A stretch of DNA of 64,000 nucleotides from a virus, in the IMG/VR virus record IMGVR_UViG_3300017917_002466, positions 62,001 to 126,000 of that record. The stretch is one strand, 5' to 3'. Every line of letters begins with the position of its first letter. Position 1 is the stretch's first letter. This document shows, piece after piece, positions 8,543-17,662 of this stretch. Under the pieces are notes generated by a model. It did no database searches. It had not been told where the DNA came from and saw only the letters and a list, made by a program, of their open reading frames with translations. The position numbers and the translations under genes are program-made.

Positions 8543-9460
8543 AAGTTCATTATCAGAATTATTTTCGGTTGAAGACCAACAAAAAATTGAAACGAGTCAA
8601 AATAAAATATTAATTTTCGATGGACATAATTTAGCATATAGAACGCTCTTTTCGGCTATCTTTATGAATCCTCAAGATAACGAAAAGTTTTTTTTTTTTG
8701 GAGGCACTTATTTCTAAATAGCTTCTTCAACACCATTGTTAAGTTCAATCCTTCTAAAGTTATCTTGGCGTTTGATACAAAAGGAAGTTGGCGATATAGG
8801 ATTTTCCCAGAGTATAAATCAAATAGAAAAGATGCAAGAGATAAGGCTGTAGTTAACTTTGAGAAGTTCTTTCCAATCTTTGAGGAATTCCGTAGAGACA
8901 TCAAAGAAACTTTTTCATCAATTTATGTTATGGATTATCCACACGCCGAAGCTGATGATATTATTGCTGTACTCTGTCGTGGACAGTTCAAAGAAAATCA
9001 GAATGTCATTGTTTCTACCGATAAAGATTTGCACCAACTTCTGACCGAGAAGAACAACCAACAGTTTGACCCAATCAATAATAAAATCGTTTCTTGTATA
9101 AATCCTCGGAGGGAGCTTGATCTTAAAATCATCACCGGAGATAAGAGTGATGCTATTCCTTCAATCAAGCCAAGAATAGGTCTTGCAACTGCCGAAGGAA
9201 TACTTAAGCAAGGAATTGAAGATTTCTTGGAAGAAGAAGGCAACGAACAATATAAAGATAACTACACGCGAAACTGTGTGCTTATTGATTTCAATTTTAT
9301 TCCAAAGGATTTGGCGGATGGTATAATAAATACCTATTGTACATATCAGATCGGAGCAATAGAAAGTTCCAAGATAATGAACTTTTTCTCTAAAAACCGT
9401 TTAAGTAAGATGATGGATGAGTGGCAAAACTTTGGACCACTTATTAAGTCATTAAAATAG
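8535..9460 (+). pseudogene. rnh: T4-type RNase H / 5' exonuclease, frame broken at a T12 run
   Basis: FEN-family 5'-3' nuclease that removes RNA primers. Two frames together cover the protein: 8535-8699 (LIFDGHNLAYRTLFSA) and then the frame of 8699-9460, which continues WRHLFLNSFFNT...VILAFD, EADDIIAVL, STDKDLHQLL, ITGDKSDAIPS and LIDFNFIP, matching T4 RNase H block by block. The join lies in twelve consecutive T residues (8688-8699). Ten or thirteen Ts would restore one frame of about 308 aa (T4: 305). Either the run is miscounted, or slippage on it makes the full protein, or the gene is inactive. The start has a strong AAGGAGG. Confidence 0.85.
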
Positions 9461-9472
9461 GATGTTAAAATA

Positions 9473-9575
9473 TATAAATACTCATAGATACTTTGAGACA
9501 GCGGATCATTACCGTTTCCTATCCAAGTTAGGATTATCAAAGCATCTCTTACAATAACCTTACTTGGAGGTATCT
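9473..9575 (+). promoter_or_regulatory. late promoter and pseudoknot leader, copy L3
   Basis: TATAAATA at 9473-9480. P1 pairs AGAT-A-CTTTGA with TCAAAG-C-ATCT; GACAG follows, then a CGG...CCG hairpin. The second helix pairs CCAAGT with ACTTGG next to the Shine-Dalgarno GGAGG. Confidence 0.75.
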
Positions 9576-10274
9576 ATGAGTATTATAATTTACAAATCAA
9601 CAAATATTGGTGAAAATCCAGAAAACGGTAAAAGTTATATTGGGTTTACTAAACAAAATTTGAATAAACGTAAAAGACAGCATTTAAATGCCGTTAAAAA
9701 TCATAGCAAATATATTTTTCATCAAGCTATTGACCGTTGGGGATTTGAAAGTTTTTCTTGGAAAATTATAGCAATTGTTGAAAATTCTTTAAAAGAAACA
9801 ACAGAAGTTAAAGCAATAAAAGTTTATAATACTCTAACACCAAATGGTTATAATAGTACAACTGGCGGTGAAGGTGGATTTGAAATGATCGATAAAATAA
9901 AAACAAAAATAAGTAATTCTATACGTGGTGAAAAACATCCCATGTTTGGTAAACATTTTTCACAAAAATCTAAAGAGAAAATGTTTAATGCACAAATTGG
10001 TAAAAAAAATCATTTTTATGGTAAAAAACATTCAATTGAAACAAAAAAGAAAATGAGTGAATCTCAAAGGAAACTTAATAAAGACATATATGGTGAAAAA
10101 AATCCTTTTAATAAATATCATTATTATTGTTCTAATAATAAAAATTATTGGAAAGATTTTACTATAAATGAAAGAACAAGTATTTGTGCAAAATTTAGAA
10201 AAGAAAATAAAGATATAATTATTTACAAAAGTATAATAATTATAAGAAAATTAAAAAATGAAAGAATTTTATAA
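9576..10274 (+). CDS. GIY-YIG homing endonuclease, SegA-like type
   Basis: 232 aa. The GIY-YIG domain here reads GKSYIGFTKQNLNKRKRQH, a different subfamily from the genes at 4787 and 7688, although the leader is the same type. The middle holds NUMOD3-like repeats (GEKHPMFG, GKKNHFYG). The C-terminal 17 bases overlap the head-completion gene. Inserted between rnh and gp4. Confidence 0.9.
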   Translation: MSIIIYKSTNIGENPENGKSYIGFTKQNLNKRKRQHLNAVKNHSKYIFHQAIDRWGFESFSWKIIAIVENSLKETTEVKAIKVYNTLTPNGYNSTTGGEGGFEMIDKIKTKISNSIRGEKHPMFGKHFSQKSKEKMFNAQIGKKNHFYGKKHSIETKKKMSESQRKLNKDIYGEKNPFNKYHYYCSNNKNYWKDFTINERTSICAKFRKENKDIIIYKSIIIIRKLKNERIL

Positions 10275-10710
10275 TGGAGAATATCAGGTTGTCAATAAAC
10301 AAAAATATATTGGTGAAAAAAATCCAAGATATAGAAGTTCATGGGAATGTAGATTTTGTTACTTTTTGGATTTTCAACCAAAAGTTATTCTTTGGGGATA
10401 TGAATGTTTAGTTATCGAATATTTTAATGTTATAGATAAAAAAATACATCGGTATTATCCAGATTTTTATTTTGAAAAACTAGAACAAGATAACTCAATA
10501 AGTAAGTTTGTGGTAGAAGTTAAACCAGCGAATCAGACTGTTCCACCAAAACCACCAAAAAACGGAAATAAAAAAGCACAAAAAAGATATATTTATGAAG
10601 CTCACGAATATGTAAAAAATAAATGTAAATGGGAATCTTCTGAAGAATTTTGTAAAAAACGAGGATTAAAATTTAAAGTCATAACCGAAAATGAACTTTT
10701 TAATAGATAA
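10258..10710 (+). CDS. gp4: gp4-like head completion protein
   Basis: 150 aa, the same length as T4 gp4, a late protein needed to finish DNA-filled heads. Matching blocks: YRSSWECRFCYFLD, then WGYECLVIEYF, HRYYPDFYFE and VEVKPANQTVPPKPP. The PDFY ... VEVKP pair also has the shape of a PD-(D/E)XK nuclease core, in line with suggestions that gp4 trims DNA ends. The start lies within the 3' end of the endonuclease gene. Confidence 0.82.
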   Translation: MKEFYNGEYQVVNKQKYIGEKNPRYRSSWECRFCYFLDFQPKVILWGYECLVIEYFNVIDKKIHRYYPDFYFEKLEQDNSISKFVVEVKPANQTVPPKPPKNGNKKAQKRYIYEAHEYVKNKCKWESSEEFCKKRGLKFKVITENELFNR

Positions 10711-10725
10711 TTAGGAGAATGACAA

Positions 10726-13700
10726 ATGAATCAATACACTTATAAAGAAGCCTACGATCAAACCTTGAGTTATTTTAACGGAGACGAACTTGCAACCGGA
10801 GTGTTTATTGAAAAATATGCACTTAGAGACAAAGAAGGAAATTTACTTGAAAGCAATCCTTCAATGATGTTTAGAAGAATAGCCAAAGAATTTGCGAGAA
10901 TAGAAAAAGGCAAATTTAAGAACCCACTCACCGAAGACCAAATCTTTGAACTTTTTGACCATTTTAAGTACATAGTTCCAGCAGGAAGCCCTCTTTTTGG
11001 TATTGGAAATGAATTCCAAATTATCAGTCTCTCCAATTGCTTCTTCTGTGAAATCCCAGAAGATAGCTACTCGGCTATTCTAAAGGTTGACGAACAGTTC
11101 GTCAATATCTGCAAACGTAGAGGTGGAGTAGGTGTTTGTTTGGACAAATTAAGACCAGAAGGGGTTCAGACCAACAACGCTGCTAGAACCTCCACTGGCA
11201 TAATACCTTTCTTAGAAAGATACTCCAATACAATCAGAGAAGTAGGTCAAGAAGGAAGAAGGGGAGCAGGAATCGCCATTCTTTCAGTTCATCACCCACA
11301 GATTTTAGATTTCGCTACTGTAAAGAACGATGATAAAAAAGTTACTGGACTTAACATTTCTGTTAAGCTTTCAAATGAATTTATGGAAGCTGTTGATAAA
11401 GATACTGAGTATGAAATTCGTTTCCCAGTTGATTACAAAGAAAGGAATGTAAAGCCAATAATCTCCAAAATGGTTAAAGCCAGAGAAGTTTGGAATACCA
11501 TCATTAAGTCGGCTCACAATAGAGGAGAACCGGGTTTGCTTATGTGGGATAATATCACAAGAGAAACTCCAGCCGATGCATACGAAGAATTTGCGAGCAA
11601 GGGGTGTAACCCTTCATTAAGAAAGGGAACCTTAGTTTTAACTAAAGAAGGCCCACGAGAAATTCAAGACTTAGAAAATAAATTTTTTGAAGTATATAAT
11701 TTAGAAGGTAAATATTCTAAAGCAAAATGCAAACTTTCTGGTAAAAATCAAATACTATATGAAGTTTGTTTGAATACTGGAATGATTTATCATTGTACGG
11801 CCGAACATAGATGGGCTACTCGCCGAGGAGAATTAACAACTTTACAAATTCGACCGGGTGATAAATTACCAACTCTTCGAAAAAAAGATATTTTCAATGG
11901 AAATTTGGGCGATTTTGATGATGGATTTTTAATTGGTTGGTTTATTGGGGATGGCTGGAAAGTTATTAGAAAAGATACTAATAGAAATCAATATGGTTTA
12001 ATTTGTTCAGAAAAAGATTTTAATTCCGGTATTGGAAAAGAATTAATAAGAATTCTTCAAGAAAAAACTGGATATAAAGGAGAATTTCATAAAAGGGAAA
12101 GAAAAAATTCAACGTGGTATGAATTAAATACTTGTAATTTAAAAATAGATAATTATTTCAACAAATTTTATAATCCTGATAAAATTAATGGAATTAATAA
12201 AAAGTTAATTTGTGAATCTTCTGAAATTTTTATTAAAGGCTTAATTAATGGTTATTTGTCTTCTGATGGAAACATTTATAAAAATAAAAGAATTTCTTTT
12301 TCATCTTCAATTAAATATAAAAAACTTTTATTAGATATTTCTGAAATTTTGGGATTTTTTGGAATTAAAACAACATTAAAATATATTCCACCAAGAAAAA
12401 TAATTTTTCCAAACGGTAAAGATTATAACAAAAAATATGAAAGATATGATTTGGTTATTAATGACTTATATTCTAAAAAACATTTTGCTACTTTATTTCA
12501 AAGCAAAATTGATTATAAAAATCAAAAATTAGAGGACATTAAAAAATTAAACTATAAACAAAACGTAAAACCAATAGACTATATTTTGGTTAAAAAAGTA
12601 ACTAAAACATCTGTACAAGAAAATGTTTGGGATATAGAAGTATTTGATAAAGATAATTGTTTTTCATTAAGCCATTGTATAACTCATAATTGTAGCGAGT
12701 TGAATCTTAGCGTACTTGATAGTTGTAGGTTAATATCTTTGAACCTTTTCTCATTCGTGGATAATCCTTTTACAACCAAAGCAAAGTTCAATTATGAAAA
12801 GCTTTCAGAAGTTACAATGATAGCACAGAGACTTATGGACGATTTGGTTGATCTTGAGTCTGAAAAGGTTCAGAAAATAATTGATAAAGTTAAGAAAGAC
12901 CCAGAGCCAATGAAAATCAAGAAAGATGAGATTGAACTTTGGGAAACTATAAAAAAGAATAACGATGAAGGTCGCAGAACAGGATTAGGATTTATGGGGT
13001 TGGCAGACGTGTTTGCCGCTTTAGGAATGAAGTATGGAGAAGAAGATTCTATTAGAAAAGTTGAAAAAATCTCCAAAACTATCAAACTTGCAGCATATCG
13101 TTCTTCAGTTGAAATGGCTAAGGAACTTGGTCATTTTAAGTGTTATGATGCAAAGAAAGAAGAAAATCATCCCTTTATCAAGAGAATTGCAAAAGAAGAC
13201 GAACATCTTTACAAAGATATGAGAAAGTATGGAAGAAGAAATGTTGCTCTATTAACAGTTCCTCCTACGGGTAGTATTTCAATAGAAGCCGGAGTTTCTT
13301 CTGGTATTGAGCCTTTGTTTGAAATTTCTTATACTCGCAGAAAGAAAATAAATGACTCTACTAATGAAAGATCAGATTTTACAGATGTAAGTGGAGATAA
13401 GTGGCAAGAGTTTAAAGTATTCCATAATAGAGTAAAGGAATGGATGGAAGTTACTGGAGAAAAGAATGCTGAGAAGTCTCCTTGGTTTGGTTCTTGTGCC
13501 AATGACATAAACTGGGTAAACAGAGTAAAGCTTCAAGGAACTATTCAAAAGCATATCTGTCACTCCATTTCATCAACTATCAATCTTCCGAAAGATGTTT
13601 CAGTTGAATCAGTCGCAAAGATTTATGAAACTGCTTGGAAAGAAGGTTTGAAAGGAATTACTGTCTATCGTGATGGTTGTAGGTCTGGTGTGCTTGTTAA

Positions 13701-14229
13701 GAAAGACGATTGTAATAGGGAAGCTCCTAAGCGTCCAAAAGAACTTCCTTGTGAAATATATCATACCAATATCACAAAGAAGCTTGACAAAGTTAGAACT
13801 TTCAAATATATGGTTATGATTGGCATTATGGAAGACGCGCCATACGAAATCTTTGCTATTGAAAACGGCCAGTACAAACATACCAAAGGAAAGGTTATCA
13901 AGATTAAGAGAGGTCATTATGACTTGGAGTTTGAAAATGGTGAGAAAGTAGAAAATTTTACCAAGGATACAACTGATAATGAAGACTCATTAACAAGAAT
14001 GGTTTCTACATCTTTGAGACATAAAGTTCCAATTCACTTTATTTGTGAGCAGCTAAACAAAGTTGAAGGAGAAATGTTCTGTTTTTCCAAGTCTATCGCA
14101 AGAGCCTTAAAGAAGTACATTAAAGATGGAACTAAGTCAGGAGAAGATTGTCAGAATTGTGGAGCAAGATTAGTTTATGAAAACGGATGCTTCACCTGTA
14201 AATCTTGTGGATTTTCAAAATGTGGTTGA
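10726..14229 (+). CDS. nrdJ: ribonucleotide reductase with an intein, probably class II (B12-dependent)
   Basis: Reduces ribonucleotides to deoxyribonucleotides. The 1167-aa product contains an intein (residues 297-655), leaving about 808 aa of enzyme. Extein motifs: SLSNCFFCEIPEDSYSAI, RRGGVGVCLDKLRP and NAARTSTGIIPF at the N-terminus; the split active site NP / CSELNLSVLDSCRLISLNL; and LLTVPPTGSISIEAGVSSGIEP. The C-terminus carries two CxxC pairs (CQNCG, CKSCG). No small subunit (nrdB) lies nearby, and the C-terminal cysteines and size fit the class II, adenosylcobalamin-dependent enzymes; class I is the alternative. Shine-Dalgarno TAGGAG. Confidence 0.88.
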   Translation: MNQYTYKEAYDQTLSYFNGDELATGVFIEKYALRDKEGNLLESNPSMMFRRIAKEFARIEKGKFKNPLTEDQIFELFDHFKYIVPAGSPLFGIGNEFQIISLSNCFFCEIPEDSYSAILKVDEQFVNICKRRGGVGVCLDKLRPEGVQTNNAARTSTGIIPFLERYSNTIREVGQEGRRGAGIAILSVHHPQILDFATVKNDDKKVTGLNISVKLSNEFMEAVDKDTEYEIRFPVDYKERNVKPIISKMVKAREVWNTIIKSAHNRGEPGLLMWDNITRETPADAYEEFASKGCNPSLRKGTLVLTKEGPREIQDLENKFFEVYNLEGKYSKAKCKLSGKNQILYEVCLNTGMIYHCTAEHRWATRRGELTTLQIRPGDKLPTLRKKDIFNGNLGDFDDGFLIGWFIGDGWKVIRKDTNRNQYGLICSEKDFNSGIGKELIRILQEKTGYKGEFHKRERKNSTWYELNTCNLKIDNYFNKFYNPDKINGINKKLICESSEIFIKGLINGYLSSDGNIYKNKRISFSSSIKYKKLLLDISEILGFFGIKTTLKYIPPRKIIFPNGKDYNKKYERYDLVINDLYSKKHFATLFQSKIDYKNQKLEDIKKLNYKQNVKPIDYILVKKVTKTSVQENVWDIEVFDKDNCFSLSHCITHNCSELNLSVLDSCRLISLNLFSFVDNPFTTKAKFNYEKLSEVTMIAQRLMDDLVDLESEKVQKIIDKVKKDPEPMKIKKDEIELWETIKKNNDEGRRTGLGFMGLADVFAALGMKYGEEDSIRKVEKISKTIKLAAYRSSVEMAKELGHFKCYDAKKEENHPFIKRIAKEDEHLYKDMRKYGRRNVALLTVPPTGSISIEAGVSSGIEPLFEISYTRRKKINDSTNERSDFTDVSGDKWQEFKVFHNRVKEWMEVTGEKNAEKSPWFGSCANDINWVNRVKLQGTIQKHICHSISSTINLPKDVSVESVAKIYETAWKEGLKGITVYRDGCRSGVLVKKDDCNREAPKRPKELPCEIYHTNITKKLDKVRTFKYMVMIGIMEDAPYEIFAIENGQYKHTKGKVIKIKRGHYDLEFENGEKVENFTKDTTDNEDSLTRMVSTSLRHKVPIHFICEQLNKVEGEMFCFSKSIARALKKYIKDGTKSGEDCQNCGARLVYENGCFTCKSCGFSKCG
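11614..12690 (+). other. intein with LAGLIDADG endonuclease inside the reductase
   Basis: Self-splicing protein element, about 359 residues. The N-terminal block is SLRKGTLVLTKEGP (Ser rather than the usual Cys at position 1). A TAEHRW block follows with the conserved His. The LAGLIDADG motifs are LIGWFIGDG and LINGYLSSDG. The C-terminal block CFSLSHCITHN ends in His-Asn, followed by Cys as the first extein residue. The insertion lies between NP and CSE, that is, immediately before the predicted thiyl-radical cysteine, so unspliced enzyme should be inactive. Confidence 0.9.
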
Positions 14230-14254
14230 CAAGTTGAATTGAAAATGTTATCAT
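14226..14254 (+). promoter_or_regulatory. sigma70-type promoter before the 14285 gene
   Basis: TTGACA at 14226-14231 (overlapping the reductase stop), a 17-bp spacer, TATCAT at 14249-14254 with TG at 14246-14247. Confidence 0.8.
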
Positions 14255-14284
14255 ATTTGGGTAACCTATTGAAAGGAGTTTATT

Positions 14285-14596
14285 ATGTTTAAAATCCAAT
14301 TGAAAGATGATTCAGTTCAAATGAGTAAAGAATATTTTATTGATTTTTTAAAGCAATTAAATATTGTTTACTCTGTTAAAAAGAATACTGTAATAATTAA
14401 AACCGCCGAAGAAATTGATGATGAAAGATTTTCCGTTCCTCTTGAACTAGAGGAAAAAGAACTCCTTCATCTTATGTCAATGGCTCATGCAAAAAATCTT
14501 TCTTTCAATGATTTCTGCAACAAAGTTCTTTGTGAAGAAATTGAAAAGCTTGAACAAGCTCAAAAGTCTAAGAAGACAAAGAAAACCAAGAAATGA
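14285..14596 (+). CDS. small protein of unknown function
   Basis: 103 aa with a strong GAAAGGAG Shine-Dalgarno sequence. It ends in a lysine-rich tail (KKTKKTKK). No family recognised. It is the first gene of an operon with ATGA coupling to the dCMP deaminase, which suggests co-expression with nucleotide metabolism. Confidence 0.75.
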   Translation: MFKIQLKDDSVQMSKEYFIDFLKQLNIVYSVKKNTVIIKTAEEIDDERFSVPLELEEKELLHLMSMAHAKNLSFNDFCNKVLCEEIEKLEQAQKSKKTKKTKK

Positions 14597-15081
14597 ATTT
14601 TGACGATTATTATATGAACATGGCTTACCTTGTTGCCATGAAAAGCAAGGATGAGTCAACTCATATCGGAGCGGTTGTTGTAGGTTCCGATAACGAGGTG
14701 CGTTCAGTAGGCTACAATAGTTATCCAAGAGGAATTAATGATAACTTACCAGAGAGGCAAGTTCGTCCCGAAAAGTATTTTTGGTTTGAACATGCCGAAA
14801 GAAACGCTGTGTACAATGCTACTCTTTTAGGAACTTCGCTTAAAGGTTGTAGAATGTATACTAATGGAATTCCTTGTATGGATTGTGCAAGAGCAATAGT
14901 TCAAGCAGGTATTAAAGAAGTTATCATTGATAAAAAGTGGGATGATAATAACGATGATATTTGGATTGAAAACGCCAAAAGAACCAAAATCCTATTTCAA
15001 GAAACCGGAGTTAGTCTTCGTTTTTGGGAAGGAGAACTGGTTTGTATCAAAAGGTTCAAAAGGGGAAAGGTGTTTGAATGA
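14593..15081 (+). CDS. cd: dCMP deaminase
   Basis: Zinc-dependent deaminase converting dCMP to dUMP, a precursor of dTMP. 162 aa. The zinc site is visible as HAERNAV (His and catalytic Glu) near residue 73 and PCMDCARAI near residue 96. The ATGA start overlaps the previous stop. It is followed, also with overlap, by a ThyX-like gene, which would use its product. Confidence 0.9.
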   Translation: MNFDDYYMNMAYLVAMKSKDESTHIGAVVVGSDNEVRSVGYNSYPRGINDNLPERQVRPEKYFWFEHAERNAVYNATLLGTSLKGCRMYTNGIPCMDCARAIVQAGIKEVIIDKKWDDNNDDIWIENAKRTKILFQETGVSLRFWEGELVCIKRFKRGKVFE

Positions 15082-15617
15082 TAATTGAAACTAATGAAAT
15101 CTTTGGTTTTGTTTCGGCTTTTAGAGCTTTAAGACTTCCATTCAAGGGGAAAAGCAAAAGCGATTCTGAAACAAATTCCTTTTGTGATGCAGAAGGATTT
15201 AGTATTATTTTACATTCTGAAATTTCAATTGGACCTAAAGATTTAGCGATTCTCAGAAGTCTTATCAAAAACGGTGACGAACACGCTAAAGTAGTCCGTG
15301 GAATAATCGTATCATGTTCAATAGTTGCTCCTCGCTACTGGTGGCAAGAAATGGATACCTATAGAATAGGACATGAGAGATTGGCTTCGGAGTCAACAAT
15401 GCATGTTGAAGCAAAAGGATTGACAGGAGAAGAACTTCAAAGAGCAAAATCAGAAATTAAAGAAGGTTTAGAACAAGAACGTATTGACGAGTTTTCATAT
15501 CAAACACTAAGAAGAATATACTTTCAGCGCAAATCTCATAGACTTCCTGAATGGAAGATTTTCATTGAATGGATAAAGACTCTTCCATTGGCAAAAGAAC
15601 TTATTTTTATAGAGTAA
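15078..15617 (+). CDS. ThyX-like protein (tentative)
   Basis: 179 aa. The segment VVRGIIVSCSIVAPRYWWQEMDTYRIGHERLASESTMH resembles the central helix region of FAD-dependent thymidylate synthases, with the conserved S...RH..S.S pattern much altered. The C-terminal RRIYFQRKSHRLPEWKIFIEWI also fits an arginine-rich substrate-binding part. The canonical RHRxxS motif is absent, so activity is uncertain; it may be a binding homologue. ATGA coupling to dCMP deaminase supports a role in dTMP supply. Confidence 0.5.
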   Translation: MIIETNEIFGFVSAFRALRLPFKGKSKSDSETNSFCDAEGFSIILHSEISIGPKDLAILRSLIKNGDEHAKVVRGIIVSCSIVAPRYWWQEMDTYRIGHERLASESTMHVEAKGLTGEELQRAKSEIKEGLEQERIDEFSYQTLRRIYFQRKSHRLPEWKIFIEWIKTLPLAKELIFIE

Positions 15618-15632
15618 TAAGGAGATATTAAA

Positions 15633-16001
15633 ATGGAATTCAAAGATTATCAGAAGCTAGCCTCACAGACAGCTATTTACCTTGATAAGTTCAAAATGAT
15701 TTATGAGAGACTTCCAGAACCAGTTATGAAGTATCTTGGACTTTCATATACTGCAAACGGACTTGGAGAAGTTGGAGAGATTCAAGGTAAAGTCAAAAAG
15801 ATTCTTCGTGACCAAGCCGGTAATATCACTGATGCAAACCGAGAAGACTTGAAGAAGGAACTTGGTGATGTAATGTGGTATGTCGCGGCTATGTGTACTG
15901 AACTTGGTCTTTCAATGGATGATGTAGCTCAGGCCAATATTGATAAACTGTTTGACAGAAAGCTAAGAAATAAGATCACAGGATCAGGAGACAACCGATA
16001 A
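15633..16001 (+). CDS. mazG: MazG-like nucleotide pyrophosphohydrolase
   Basis: 122 aa all-alpha NTP pyrophosphatase fold. The metal-binding pattern is visible as NGLGEVGEIQGK (ExxE) near residue 40 and KKELGDVMWYV (ExxD) near residue 75. Such phage enzymes hydrolyse non-canonical dNTPs or alarmones. Start ATG with AAGGAG. It closes the nucleotide-metabolism operon before the clamp promoter. Confidence 0.85.
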   Translation: MEFKDYQKLASQTAIYLDKFKMIYERLPEPVMKYLGLSYTANGLGEVGEIQGKVKKILRDQAGNITDANREDLKKELGDVMWYVAAMCTELGLSMDDVAQANIDKLFDRKLRNKITGSGDNR

Positions 16002-16040
16002 AGACTCTTAAATACAAAGTCAAAATTTCAATCTAAAAAT

Positions 16041-16069
16041 TTGACAAAATAGAAAGAAAATGATATAAT
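16041..16069 (+). promoter_or_regulatory. sigma70-type promoter for the sliding clamp
   Basis: TTGACA at 16041-16046, a 17-bp spacer, a perfect TATAAT at 16064-16069 with TG at 16061-16062. Confidence 0.88.
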
Positions 16070-16100
16070 AATAGAAACAACTTTAACAAGGAGTATTTGT

Positions 16101-16802
16101 ATGGCAAAAGTACAGTATAATGCCGAACTGTTTGACCTTCTAAAAGACCTCACTTCAATCAACATTAATGTTGTTTTTGAAAAGGACGACAAAAGCAATA
16201 TCATTATCAGAAGGGCTGATAGTGAATCAACAATTGCGTATCAGTTGAAGGCTCCAAAGAGCTTCTTTGATTTTGAAGAAGAACAGATTGCCTTTTATAA
16301 CTATCCTGAATTCTATCAGTACTTTAAGGCATTTTCACAACCTGAAATGTCAATTGATGAAAAGAAGATTTTGCTCGTTGAGGGAAGTTCTAAAACTGAA
16401 TATCTTCTTTCAAATCCAGAAAGTATCCCAGCCGGTCCGAAGTCAATTAACTTTAAAGACCCAGATGTGAAAATAAATCTTTCATCTTCAGAGTTAGATG
16501 ATCTATTAAAAATGATCGGACTCATCAACTCCAAGAAAGCACAAGTCTATGGAAATGGCCAGAGCATTACTTTCAAGGTATTCAACAGTCTTCACGATAA
16601 TACTTTTGAAAAGACTTTCAAAGTTGAGAATCTTTCAAAGACAAAGGAAGAAATTGACTTTGTAATGTTCTCTGATACTTTCAAGAATCTCCCCCCAAAG
16701 AGAGATTACGTCATTGAAATTAAAGCTCAAGGATTTATCAAGATTTCCCTTGTTGACGAAAAAGTAAGTCTTGATATTTTCACCGGCCGGGTTAAAAACT
16801 AA
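16101..16802 (+). CDS. gp45: gp45-like sliding clamp
   Basis: DNA polymerase processivity clamp; in T4 the trimer also activates late transcription together with gp33/gp55. 233 aa (T4 gp45: 228). Overall pattern and length fit: the N-terminal beta/alpha repeat, the LSSSELDDLLKMIGLI helix in the second half and the C-terminal beta-rich ISLVDEKVSLDIFTGRV. Own promoter at 16041, Shine-Dalgarno AAGGAG. The late promoters in this window make a clamp-dependent late system likely. Confidence 0.85.
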   Translation: MAKVQYNAELFDLLKDLTSININVVFEKDDKSNIIIRRADSESTIAYQLKAPKSFFDFEEEQIAFYNYPEFYQYFKAFSQPEMSIDEKKILLVEGSSKTEYLLSNPESIPAGPKSINFKDPDVKINLSSSELDDLLKMIGLINSKKAQVYGNGQSITFKVFNSLHDNTFEKTFKVENLSKTKEEIDFVMFSDTFKNLPPKRDYVIEIKAQGFIKISLVDEKVSLDIFTGRVKN

Positions 16803-16820
16803 TAAGGAGAGGATTAACAA

Positions 16821-17555
16821 ATGGAAGAAGTAAAGAAGGAAATTGAACAGACTGCTGAAGTCAAGGAAGTTATTACAGTTGATGAAAATGTTAATGCCAC
16901 CCCAGAGGAAAATCACGTCATAGAGACCGAATCCTCAGATGATGAGTTTGAGTCACAAGAAGGTTTGTGGACTGGGAATACTAAGTATGACGTTCCTGAC
17001 AATGCAGATAAGTTTGTTGATACCAAGGATGGTACAGTTGTTGATAAGGAAGACCTTACTCCTTTTCAGATGATTAAGGCTGTAGCCAAACAGAATAACC
17101 ATAATATTAAAGACCCTGATAAGGGTTGTAGAAAATGTTATGGTAGGGGATATGAAGGAATGGATTCTGAAACAAAGATGCCAATTCCTTGTAGATGCCT
17201 ATTCAGAGGAAAGACCGAAAAAGAAAAAGAAGCTGATATGATGTATGATATGAAAAACAATCCTGGTAAATTAACTGGCTTACAGAAGCGAAGAGTTGCC
17301 AAAGCATTATTTAAACAATTTAAGATTCAGAGAAAAATCATTAATAGACAAAAAATGAATCCTAAATCAGAAAAAACTGAAATAACCGAAGAACAGAAGA
17401 AGTCATACATTGCCAACATTTTGAAGGTCTACGAAGAAACAATGTCTTTAAAGAAGACTGCTCAGAAGGTTAACATTACTTTAACGGAACTCAAGAAAAT
17501 TGTAAAGGAAAGCCGTTCAAAGGTTGAAAAATTGAAAACAAAGGAAAATGAATAA
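16821..17555 (+). CDS. zinc-binding protein of unknown function
   Basis: 244 aa. An acidic N-terminal 90 residues, then a DnaJ-like zinc knuckle (CRKCYGRGYEG ... PCRC, residues ~108-132), then a basic coiled-coil-like C-terminal part ending in a region that could form a helix-turn-helix (MSLKKTAQKVNITLTELKKIV). It lies between clamp and clamp loader with its own Shine-Dalgarno sequence and a terminator after it. A DNA-binding or RNAP-binding role is possible but not shown. Confidence 0.75.
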   Translation: MEEVKKEIEQTAEVKEVITVDENVNATPEENHVIETESSDDEFESQEGLWTGNTKYDVPDNADKFVDTKDGTVVDKEDLTPFQMIKAVAKQNNHNIKDPDKGCRKCYGRGYEGMDSETKMPIPCRCLFRGKTEKEKEADMMYDMKNNPGKLTGLQKRRVAKALFKQFKIQRKIINRQKMNPKSEKTEITEEQKKSYIANILKVYEETMSLKKTAQKVNITLTELKKIVKESRSKVEKLKTKENE

Positions 17556-17557
17556 CT

Positions 17558-17592
17558 ATAAAGGTTGGACTTTCAAAAATGTCCAACCTTTA
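17558..17592 (+). terminator. Rho-independent terminator
   Basis: An 11-bp stem (AAAGGTTGGAC 17560-17570 with GTCCAACCTTT 17581-17591) and a 10-nt loop. The following tract is T-rich but interrupted, so efficiency may be moderate. Confidence 0.75.
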
Positions 17593-17662
17593 TGACTCTT
17601 TCTTTTACCTTTTATAACTTGGTATATTTTAGATGAGTTTATACCAAGATTGGAGTTTAGAA

